NCBI RefSeq assembly: GCF_000143415.4
Contig: NW_003314278.1
Location: 326,371 to 390,370, forward strand
Direction of reading: 5' to 3'
DNA: 64,000 bases
DNA from: Selaginella moellendorffii
Taxonomy: Eukaryota; Streptophyta; Lycopodiopsida; Selaginellales; Selaginellaceae
The notes under the pieces: generated by a model
Told to the model about the DNA's origin: nothing
Database searches by the model: none
What the model saw: only the letters and a program-made list of their open reading frames with translations
Translations under genes and position numbers: made by a program
Shown: piece after piece, positions 10,987 to 20,011 of the stretch
Numbering within the stretch: position 1 is the stretch's first letter
Layout: each line of letters begins with the position of its first letter

Positions 10987-11256
10987 AAGAGCTCAAGCTC
11001 ATCTTGTGGAATATGCCCTCCTCCAAATGGCGTGGAGAAGAGTCGAACCAGGGGCCCGTCCATCCGTACGATGTGCCAGACGACTTTGACGGGCGCTACC
11101 TTATGTCGCTACCATTTAACACACCGACGCGTCGATGCCCGTCACGCTTGTCGTGAGCCGCTGTCTTGAGTGCCTCCGCCCGTCACTCGTGACGGCCAGT
11201 TTTTATAAAGCCTTTGCCTCGCAAGTAAAGTGTACGTCGTCGGTCGAGAAGAAGCT

Positions 11257-11792
11257 ATGGGCGCGCGCTCTTCTTCCTTGCTTGTTCTACTATTTCTCGC
11301 AGCTGCTGGATATGGTACCTACATTCTCTTCCTTCCTTCCACTGTGCTCGCTTTGATCCATGTACTAAACCGATCTCTTGCGCTTGTAAATGTTATAGCT
11401 GCTGCTGCTGCTGTTGCTGGAGAAGATCCAGGACAGTTTGGTCGTCGACTTCTCCAATCTTCGCAATGTAAGAGCTTTGATCTTGTTTTTCTCCTCCAGG
11501 GGCTTTCCAGCTTCTTTTTCTGCCTGTGATCTCTTGTATTCTTTGTGATGCAGCCTGCTCAACCGACTTTTCCAAGGTGGATTACTCGTCCGTGACCAGA
11601 GTCTGCAAGGCACCGTTCCCGACCTCGGCTTGCTGCCCGGCGTTCACGTCCCTGGCCTGCAAATACAAGTCCCAAGTGAACGACTTTAGCACTACTTGCC
11701 CGATCAACTTCATCGCTTACCTCAACTTCGCTGGTCCGTATCAGGACGGAGTGTTCGTCGGCCGCTGCACCAAAGGGACCTCCCTTTGCTAG
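11257..11792 (+). CDS. LORELEI-like secreted cysteine-rich protein
   Basis: Three exons (11257-11314, 11399-11467, 11554-11792) encode 121 residues: a signal peptide (LLVLLFLAAAG), a low-complexity linker with an RRLL dibasic site, and a cysteine-rich domain of the LORELEI/LLG family (C-C-x-A-F...L-A-C-x-Y...D-F-S-T-T-C, ending G-x-C). LLG proteins are GPI-anchored co-receptors of CrRLK1L kinases and RALF peptides. This one ends directly after the last cysteine and lacks the usual hydrophobic GPI signal. It may be freely secreted or have a missed 3' exon. Confidence 0.82.
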
Positions 11793-11851
11793 AGTGTTGC
11801 CACCGAGAAAACTCCCGTCGAGAATATATAGAAAGAGCTTGTTTTTTCCTG

Positions 11852-14324
11852 CTATAACTTTCGCCGGAGATGCTGAAGGAGCTTTGGAAAGATCTTGTAG
11901 AGGTTGGTCTTGTCAATGTAGGCGCGGATGCAAGGCTTGTCCGTCGGGAAAGGCCTGTCGTCGTGCTGTATCCTCTTGCAAGGAGATAAGCGAAGTTCCA
12001 CCCAGCCGGAACTCCAGCACTTGGACAGCAAGCTCGAGTTTTCCCTGTTCCTCTCGAGAACCTGGCGCTGCTTGTTGTGCGCGAAGAACTCCCGAGAATC
12101 CAAACGGTCCGCAGCCATTCCCTGCCGCACTTGTATGTTGAGAAGGATCTCCTTCTTGAGCTTGGGCATTTCCAGGATTGTTATGAAGTCGGGTCCAAAC
12201 TGGTTGTCGGTTTTAGTCTGTAGGAATGTTGGCCTGTCACGTCCCAGGCCAAGCCATCTCTCAAACGTCCAATTCTGTCCAAGTCGAACCATTAGAGGGG
12301 TGCCGGCCTGTGGAGCTGGGAGCTTAACTCTGGCCTTGACAAGCTCCAAGCTTTGCTCTTTCGTGCCGCCTGTTTCGTCGTAGGCGAAATATTTCTTGAC
12401 AGCAACAGAGTCAGCATTAACGTTCGTTTCCTGCTCCAGCTCCACCGCAGCATCATTTCCTTGTGGTGCACTTCTTTCCCTGTCCTGGACGAACAGCTTC
12501 TCCAGTGGCTCGTCCCGGCTAAACAGGTCTAGGATGTACGCAGCGCAGTACTTTTCGAAGTGGGAGACACGTTCGCTCTCGCTTGTCAGGCCTTCGTACC
12601 GGTGGAAAATTTCCTCCCTCACTTTCGGCACAAAGATGTAGCACAGTGCCGCCTGGACGAGTCTCTCCGTCACCACCGCACACACGGCATAGTTCCACTT
12701 GACTACGTCCTTGTTGATAGGAGCTTCTCTCGTGGCCACCTCGAGAGGATTGGAGTCGCAAAATCCCAGCTTTAACACGCCGATCCCCAGGTCGACGAGC
12801 TTGATTGACGAGTTGTGCGTGAAACAGTAGCCTTTCCCACCCAAGTAGAACGCCTCTGTAATGTCTCTGAGCACACTCCGCAGGTAACGGTCCGAGCGCA
12901 GGATCATCAATGTGTCGTGGACAGAATTCGGTGCATTTAGCTGGCTGCCACCTTTGGTCGCGAGTGTTAATGCGAAGTCCTCCAGAAATTCCAAAGCCTT
13001 CTCTCTCGGGGTACGCTTGCTGATGTACGCGTGCAGAGCACTAGCGATTGTGCCAGCACGGGCCTGGTAGTACTTGGAAAACAGCCTTTTGTAGTCGCCG
13101 GGCCCCAAAAAGCTGGAGACATAGTCCGAGAAGGCTCCAAAGCTGCTGGAATCTTCAAAAGTTCGGCTAGTAGCCACTATTTCCTGCGTGAGCTGCTCGG
13201 ACTCCCCGCTGCAAACCGGCGATTCCATATCCTGAGCCTCCGCGAGAAGTTCTCCCCCCGTTCCAGCTAGAATACACGCTGTTGGAACCTTCTTCTGCGT
13301 TCTAAACGCCTTGACGGCCTGCGAGAGCAAACTCTTGAGCTTCGCCGGGTGGATGTCGGATCTAAACCTGTTCCTGAGCGGCGGCAGTGCCTCATCCACC
13401 ACAAACAGCAGCTTCCCGCTGCTGCCTGCTAGACCACCATCGATCCTCTCGTAAACTTCTTCGACGAGAGCCGAGAACTTCTCTTCCAGGTACGCGCTCG
13501 GCAACTCTTGCTTGATCACGAACAGCGTCAACTCCCGAAACACGTCTCGAGGCCGGCACTCGGTCTGGCAAATCAGCCACTCCAGCGGCGACATCCCCGG
13601 CTTGATCTCCAGAGCCTTCGAAAAGATGGCCAGCCTCGCGACCAAAGCACACAGTGCCGCGTCCATGCCAACTCGTCGCGGGATAAACTCCGTGGCCTTG
13701 TTGTGACTCGGGTAGCAAAGCTTGAGCGTCTCTACAACCGCTGCGAAGTCCTTCGATTCACCGTTCTCCACCCGCGAGGCCACGAAGTAGAATCCAAAGT
13801 TCTGTGCCAGGACTTCGTAGAGAGTTCTCGTTTTTCCACACCCCTTTCCACCGACGAGGAAAACGCAGTGATTTGTAGCGGCCTCTCGGAGTCGAGTAAC
13901 GATCTCGGTGGCCAGCGTCCCATCGTTTCTCGAATCCTCGAGCCTGTGATGGAGAAGGCTGGGCACCGCCTTGGCCGGAGTGCTAAAGGACGCCACTTCC
14001 ACGTCCACATTGGGATACTTCTGGTAGAATATCGGAGGATCGCTCACGATGCCTTCGAGCGTGGATCGATTCTTGTCCCAAAATCCGTCCAGCAGCGATT
14101 CGAAAGGCTCGGCTTCTGCGCATCCAAATCCGTGAGAAAGAATGCGCCCATTCGTTTGTCCTCACCTTCGTGCCCGCCGGATGGATTGTGGCCGTCGTGC
14201 AGCGATTGGAACGCCTCGGGAGATTCCCGAGGCGCGGGAGATGGATCTGCGAGTGGAATGCGTCACAAGAATGCGCCATAGCTTCACACATTTCGCTCTT
14301 ACCTCCGTTCAAATCGTTCTCCAT
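11852..14324 (-). CDS. P-loop NTPase with possible C-terminal nuclease domain
   Basis: Three exons (14324-14303, 14246-14166, 14115-11852) joined in phase 1 encode 788 residues. The two small 5' exons are supported by canonical sites and by a matching copy at 27.35 kb. Walker A is GGKGCGKT at residues 123-130. A Walker B-like LLFVVDEA has its acidic pair at 275-276. Near the C-terminus 'GPDF' (675-678) and 'LNIQVR' (about 693-698) resemble the PD-(D/E)xK arrangement of restriction-like nucleases. The NTPase-plus-nuclease order resembles Crinkler/RHS-type proteins. That family call is inference, and the function in the plant is unknown. Confidence 0.72.
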
Positions 14325-14385
14325 ACCGAAGCCCTAAACCCTGAACCCAGAATATTCTTTGGTTCTTCTTTTAGGGTTCTTGGGA
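14325..14385. promoter_or_regulatory. 61-bp shared bidirectional promoter
   Basis: Only 61 bp separate the start codons of the minus-strand NTPase gene and the plus-strand CCCH gene. The stretch holds two telo-box-like elements in opposite orientation, one around 14331-14340 (ccctaaaccctga) and one around 14372-14380 (ttagggttc). Such boxes are common near plant translation-related and housekeeping start sites. Both 5' leaders must fit here or overlap. Confidence 0.6.
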
Positions 14386-15823
14386 ATGGCTCGAAGGCAG
14401 GATGTCGTCTGTCGAGATTTCCAGCGCGGGACGTAAGTGAAAAGTTTGATTTGGTCGATCCAGGCTTGATTTCTCGTGTTTCCAGCTGCCGGTTCGGTGC
14501 GCATTGCAAATTTCTCCACCAGCAACAGGTAGATTTGTAGCATCCGATTAAAGAGATGTTTTGGTTTTGATCGAGCTCTTTCAGCCGGGATTTGGGAGGC
14601 AAAATCAGGCTGTTCAAGCGCCTGTTCAAGCGCCAGAACACAGGTACTTTTCTCTGTTTCCTTCGATTCTTGCTCAATCGTGCTTTGTTTTTTTCTCTCT
14701 TTTCTTCCAATAGGTGCAATGATCCGAGAGCATGCAAGGAGAGAATTCGAGATGATTTCACGAATGAAAGGCCGAGTTATTGGCGCTTGACGTGCTACGC
14801 TCATTGGAAACAGTTAAGTTCGCTTCCATCCTTTTCTTTCTTTTGTTCAAGGAAGAAAACAACTCTTTTTTCTTTGCTTCTCTAGCCTTCCCAATGATAT
14901 TTCTGGAGATACAAGCTTTGAGGAGCTGCGAGCCATGGCTTACGAATCTGCTCTACAAGGAATGCCGCTCCGAGATATTGTAAGCCAAGCTTTTTCCTTC
15001 TCTTAACTGGGTTACTTATTCGTGCACCATAGACGAGCAGGGAAGCATATATGTTTCGTGCCAAGGAGGCAGAATTTGACGCCCTCAAGAGAGATCCTTA
15101 CAAAGCACCAGCGAGCAAAGGCTTCTCCAATGTCCAACCTTCGCCACTAGCGTCAAGTACAATCTTTGGCAAGCTCGTGCCAAACAACTCGCCTATATCT
15201 CAGATGTTTAAGCAAGATACCAAGTAAGTAATGTTTGCTACTACGTTTTCATCAACTTTATCTCTCGGTAACAGCATGGGAGGATTTGGAAATGGACCGG
15301 TTATTTCTCCGCCTCAGCAGATCCAACCAGCGGCTTTCAGCTTTCCATCACCTTCCCCCTTCCCTGCTCAGTCGGTTTTTCCACAAAATCCTCAAAGTCC
15401 ATCGCCATTCACCGTGCAGCAGCCATCTCCTTTCAATCCGGTGTCATCTTTCGGCAGCAATAATGCAATGCAAAATGCTTTCAGTCCTCTGCCAGCTCCA
15501 GCGATTGTCCAGAGTCCATTCCAGCAGCCTTCTGGTAAGCTTAAGCAAATACACCATCCATTCGGTTCTAACGAATTTTGTCGCATCAGTTTCTCCTCCG
15601 ACCGCGGCTGTTTTACCAATGTAAAAGCTTCTTGTTTTGGTTTTGAAACGTTTGTTACTTAAAAACAACATGCAGAACTCCAGAAGAGACTGCGACGTGG
15701 GGTGTGGAGCAGTGGGAGCTTGGCCAGGTAAAAAATCCTCTCATACTTTGTTTTGAGGCTTTAAGACGAGGAACTTGGCTGCTCCAGATTCCAGAGGACG
15801 AACCGCCTGTAGCGGTCAGATAG
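14386..15823 (+). CDS. CCCH zinc-finger FG-repeat protein (nucleoporin-like)
   Basis: Ten small exons (14386-14432, 14486-14528, 14585-14643, 14714-14812, 14886-14979, 15033-15223, 15275-15534, 15590-15620, 15676-15727, 15788-15823) encode 303 residues. One C-x7-C-x5-C-x3-H finger is at the N-terminus (CRDFQRGTCRFGAHCKFLH). A charged domain follows, then a Pro/Gln/Phe-rich stretch with F-G and S-P-F repeats. The acidic end is 'IPEDEPPVAV'. This layout matches plant C3H16/46-type proteins, which resemble the mRNA-export nucleoporin NUP42. A role in mRNA export at the nuclear pore is inferred. Confidence 0.85.
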
Positions 15824-16140
15824 CAAATTGAGGTTCGTCGTCGTCGTCGAGAGAGATACGCGTAAATCTTCACTGACTTTTATATTGGCTTTACTATAAT
15901 GTTGAATTTACTTTTATAGCTATCACTTTGAGAGCTCAAGGCCGATACGTGGCCTACGAGAGTATCGACACCGAAAGGCGCCGGAAACACAGCCGCTGAT
16001 TCGTAAGTACTTGCGTGGTGGATGATCTTAATTGCCGTCTCATAACACGCGCTTTCAGGAAAGCTTTTCACTTGTCGGAAACGCTACGGTGACAAGTTGG
16101 ACGACAAGTTTGACAAATCGTGCACAGTGCAGAGCAATAA

Positions 16141-17274
16141 ATGGAGATTGCCTTGCAAACGAACAACCAAATGGATTTCATTCCCGACCTCTTCGACGAG
16201 TTGGTGCTCGAGAACATCTTGCCAAGGCTACCTTGGTACACTCGCCCGGTGTGCCGAGCAGTCTCCAGCTCCTGGAAAGCTCTCGTGGACAGCGCTCTAC
16301 GCGACGATCATCTCATCAGCAGCACTCGCGACTTCCAGCTCCCGCTGCTCCGAGACGCTCCAGTGGTCTGTCTGGGAAACGAATACGAGGTACTCGAAGC
16401 TCTCATTTCGGACAGGTCACGGGGGTCACAGGTGTGGCGGAAGCTCCCGCCGATAGAGAATCTACCCGAGGGACGAGCAAAGATTGTTGCATGGTCCGGC
16501 ATGGTTCTCGTGTGGACTTTGGCACCAGGCAAGTGCTGGTCACCTTCGAGAGATCTCATCTTTAAACTCGACGTCGGTGGTGCTAAGTGGACGTGGGACG
16601 TGATTCCGGCCAAAAACTCCAGTAACTGGTTCGACGCCATCGCTTTTAGTGGCAAGATATACTCGACCTGGGAAAACAGGGGATCTCCCTATAGCCTCCG
16701 TGCTCCTGTCAAGCTGGACGTCAGGGTATTTGATATGAAGGTGGACGCGTGCAACGCTATTGGAAAGTGGAATTTTTCCAACATTGCGGTGGCGCTCTCG
16801 CCGGCTGGCGACGAAAACTTGTATGGTCTACAGTGGCACAAGGAGACAGTGGAACTCATGCGCTACGATGCTGCGTCGAGTACGTGGAAGCCCCAAGAGG
16901 AGATACCAAGGCAGACAGAGCACAGGAACTCGACGCTCACGGTAGTGAGTGGTGATTGCTTTGATCCTCCAGTGAAGCTGGGAATCAATGCCATCACTTA
17001 CGGTTACCTCGATGGCAATGCTATACACTGGTATAACTCGGCAGTGCAAAAGACTTGGATGGCGATTGCGGAGAACAGGCCCGAAGAAGCAGCGAGTTTC
17101 AAGGTTTTTGTGATCCGAGGCGTCCTTTACGCAGGCTCGACGTCGATCGATCCGAAGAAAATTAAACGCTGCAAGATTTTCGAAGGAAAGATAGATGTGG
17201 CAAGCAGGAGGATGGTGTGGGAACCAGTTGCTGGCTTTCCCGTGGCGATCACTTGCTTCACTCGGATGACTTAA
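16141..17274 (+). CDS. F-box protein (tandem copy 1)
   Basis: Single-exon gene of 377 residues. The F-box lies near residues 15-55 (DELVLENILPRLPWYTRPVC...W), expected to bind SKP1 in an SCF ubiquitin ligase. The rest is a kelch-like beta-rich region that would bind an unknown target. The 317 bp upstream contain a likely 5'-leader intron ending at 'gctttcag' near 16060. The same sequence precedes the neighbouring copy, so the promoters were duplicated too. Confidence 0.85.
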   Translation: MEIALQTNNQMDFIPDLFDELVLENILPRLPWYTRPVCRAVSSSWKALVDSALRDDHLISSTRDFQLPLLRDAPVVCLGNEYEVLEALISDRSRGSQVWRKLPPIENLPEGRAKIVAWSGMVLVWTLAPGKCWSPSRDLIFKLDVGGAKWTWDVIPAKNSSNWFDAIAFSGKIYSTWENRGSPYSLRAPVKLDVRVFDMKVDACNAIGKWNFSNIAVALSPAGDENLYGLQWHKETVELMRYDAASSTWKPQEEIPRQTEHRNSTLTVVSGDCFDPPVKLGINAITYGYLDGNAIHWYNSAVQKTWMAIAENRPEEAASFKVFVIRGVLYAGSTSIDPKKIKRCKIFEGKIDVASRRMVWEPVAGFPVAITCFTRMT

Positions 17275-17515
17275 GTATGAGTATGTCCCTGTTTCTTCGA
17301 TGCGATTGATCCTTTGTCTCGGTTTTTCCACCGCTGGCCGCCGCTATACCAATGTAATTTTGTCCTCTTTTTCTTGTATTCTTTCTCACGTCTTGTTCCT
17401 TGTGATTTCCAGATGCAGTATAGTGCTCAAAGTATAGCGGTCTAAGGCGGAAGATCTGTGAGTGCGTTGTGAGCTCTTTCTCGTTTTTAACACTCGCTTT
17501 CAGGATAGGAGCGAT

Positions 17516-18607
17516 ATGAGCGATACCGATCTCATTCCCGGTCTCTGCGATGAGCTTGCTCTTGAGAACATCCTACCGAGGTTGCCATGGTATACTCGTC
17601 CGGTGTGCCGAGCAGTCTCCAACTCCTGGAGAGCTCTAATGGACAGCGCTCTTCAATACGACGCTCATCTCCTTAACACCACTCGCAACTTCCAGCTCCC
17701 GCTCCTCCAAGACACTCCACTCGTGAGCCTGGGAAACGACTCCGAGGTACTCCAAATTCTCATTTTGGACAGATCACAGGGGTCATGGCGAAAGCTCCCA
17801 CCGATAGAAGGGCTCCCAGTGGGCCGAGCACAGATGGTGGCGTGGTCCGGGATGGTTTTCGTGTGGACTTTGGCTCCTGGCAAGTCCTGGTCACACTCGA
17901 GAGATGTCATCTTTAAGCTGGATATTGGCCGTGCAAAGTGGACATGGGACAGGACGCCGGCTAGGAGGGCGAGTAACTGGTTCGACGCCATCGCCTTTGG
18001 TGGCAAGATATATTCCAGCTGGGAATACAGGAGATCTGTCTATGGTATTCATCCTTCCGTCAAGCTGGACGTGATAGTATATGATATGGAGACGGGAACC
18101 TGCGACACCATTGAAAAATGGTTTGTCTCGGGCGCTGGGGTGGTGCTCTCGCCGGCTGGAGACGAGATCTTGTATGGTTTTCACGATAAAACGATGGAAC
18201 TTATGCGCTACGAGGCTGCCTCCAATGCGTGGAAATCGCAAGAGCAGATAACAGGGAAGCCAGAGTTCCGGGCCACGAAGGTGGTCTCCGGTGATTGCTT
18301 TGAGCCTGCAATGGAGGTGGGAACGAACGTCATCTCTTACGGAGGGGAGGCCATGCACTGGTATAACTCAGCAGTGCAAGAGGCTTGGGTGGCGATCGAG
18401 AAGTGGCCCAGGACGGACAGGTTTAAAGTGCTGGTGATCCGTGGCGCGATTTATGCAATCTCTAGGATGGTTTATTCGAGTGGAAGTTTGAAGCACTGTG
18501 AGATTTTGAGAGGGAAGATAGATGTGGCAAACAGGAGGCTGGTTTGGGACGCAGTTGCGGACTTCCCCTTTCCTGTGACAATCACTTGCTTTGTTAGAAT
18601 GGCTTGA
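17516..18607 (+). CDS. F-box protein (tandem copy 2)
   Basis: Single-exon paralogue of the preceding gene, 363 residues, with the same F-box (LPRLPWYTRPVCRAVS) and C-terminal beta-rich region. ATG 17516 was chosen because it follows a conserved intron-like acceptor (ctttcag, 17497-17503). An open frame further upstream lacks an ATG. The two copies differ throughout but keep length and order, so both seem to be under selection. Confidence 0.85.
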   Translation: MSDTDLIPGLCDELALENILPRLPWYTRPVCRAVSNSWRALMDSALQYDAHLLNTTRNFQLPLLQDTPLVSLGNDSEVLQILILDRSQGSWRKLPPIEGLPVGRAQMVAWSGMVFVWTLAPGKSWSHSRDVIFKLDIGRAKWTWDRTPARRASNWFDAIAFGGKIYSSWEYRRSVYGIHPSVKLDVIVYDMETGTCDTIEKWFVSGAGVVLSPAGDEILYGFHDKTMELMRYEAASNAWKSQEQITGKPEFRATKVVSGDCFEPAMEVGTNVISYGGEAMHWYNSAVQEAWVAIEKWPRTDRFKVLVIRGAIYAISRMVYSSGSLKHCEILRGKIDVANRRLVWDAVADFPFPVTITCFVRMA

Positions 18608-19138
18608 AGTAAAAAAGATATTGTTGATATTTCTTTTTAGTGCTCGTTGGGCTTTTAGAGTGCTCTGGACTTTGTTTAATCGAGTCGATTGGAGTTTTCT
18701 CATTGGTCTTTCCTGGGACGCGTTTTAGCGTCGCCTCGGCACCGTTGGGCGGCTCGTTGCCTGCACCCCGTGCAAGAAGCGGCTGAAACTAAGCGGGTGA
18801 ACGCTTGGAGGCAGAGGATCACTGCGCCATCTGTTTTGTTTATGCTGTAGCCGCCAGGCGGAATAGAGACTCATACGGACTGTACCACGCACTTTTTTCG
18901 AACAAGGAAAAAACTCTTGGACAGGTTTCTTAAAAACTGCACGCGGCTTGCTCGATCCGCCACGGCCTGGAGGCGCGCTCCTCTGCTACTGCGCAGCTTG
19001 CCCACCCTGTGGATGGGCTTGGTTGATTTTATTTATTTAGTATTTGGATATATTAACTATATTACTAAATCAGGCTAGAATATAGTTGGATTTTTTTTTT
19101 TTTGTGTTTTCACAAAAATGAATTAAGAGTTTTAGGTA
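18608..19138. other. intergenic stretch with composition boundary
   Basis: No gene seen. Up to about 19015 the sequence is GC-rich (runs such as gcggctcgttgcctgc). From about 19020 it switches abruptly to AT-rich sequence that continues into the lectin gene, marking the edge of the AT-rich island. Confidence 0.6.
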
Positions 19139-20011
19139 CTACTTTAAACATTTTTTATGATTATTAGTTTTTGTATCCCATATTACATTATGAGGTGTAA
19201 TTGCGTTATATATTACAAAGTTACAGTCGTTCTGCATAATAGAATATGTGAAAATAAAACAATCTACACAATAATATTCTATTGACCATAAAACTTCTTT
19301 CTTTTCAGAATATAATACAGAATTTCCATCAATTTGAGTTTTCCAATAACATAACTCAAAGTAACCTTCAGAATTATTAGATTGCCATAAGAGATTTGTA
19401 CCAGAATAAAGGGAAGCTTTACAATTTGATTCAATAAAAAATATATTTTTACCATTTGAAGAAATTAACATCTGTCCCTTAAAAAGTATATCATTATCAA
19501 AACCAGCATTTAAAGTATTTTTAGCAATATAACATTTATGTGGCAGTGACATCGTATAGATATATGTGTTAAAATTATTCATAGATATCGTATGATTGTT
19601 ACTGAACCATAAAAGAAAATTATATTGAAGTATATATTTCTCACCCACAATTTTACAAGACTTTGAGCCTGTTTCAATCATGAGTCTTTTATTAAGATTT
19701 ATGTGGTCTCCAAAACCTTTTTTGAGTACCAAACCAAGAACAGTATGACTTTCTTGTAAACATGTTGATGGTGTTAAATCAATTCTTTGAATTTGCACTG
19801 CAACAGCTCCTCTGTCAAAATCTACATAGGTAAGATCATTATAATTTGGAGCATAATCAGTATATGTATGAATTTTTTTAATAAGTTTCTGAAAACCATA
19901 TTTTATAATAAGATTCATCTCACTTTCGTAAAATGTATTATTTTCTCCCCATTCAATGTAACAATAAATATTACTAACAAAAAATATTAGGAAATTACAA
20001 ATAAAAATCAT
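19139..20011 (-). CDS. secreted bulb-type (GNA-like) lectin, copy 1
   Basis: Intronless gene of 290 residues with AT-rich codons unlike the neighbouring genes. It has an N-terminal signal peptide. An N-terminal domain I do not recognise starts at 'EWGENNTF'. A C-terminal bulb-lectin domain holds two perfect mannose-binding motifs QxDxNxVxY (QIDGNSVLY at 226-234 and QNDCNFVIY at 260-268) and one degenerate site. Mannose binding outside the cell, perhaps in defence, is inferred. A close homologue of identical length lies at 54.15 kb and a broken one at 31 kb. Confidence 0.82.
   Translation of the reverse strand: MIFICNFLIFFVSNIYCYIEWGENNTFYESEMNLIIKYGFQKLIKKIHTYTDYAPNYNDLTYVDFDRGAVAVQIQRIDLTPSTCLQESHTVLGLVLKKGFGDHINLNKRLMIETGSKSCKIVGEKYILQYNFLLWFSNNHTISMNNFNTYIYTMSLPHKCYIAKNTLNAGFDNDILFKGQMLISSNGKNIFFIESNCKASLYSGTNLLWQSNNSEGYFELCYWKTQIDGNSVLYSEKKEVLWSIEYYCVDCFIFTYSIMQNDCNFVIYNAITPHNVIWDTKTNNHKKCLK

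Noticed and set aside
11000-11060. tRNA-like fragment ('gagaagagtcgaaccaggggccc')
   Set aside because: A T-arm-like piece only; no cloverleaf can be folded around it.
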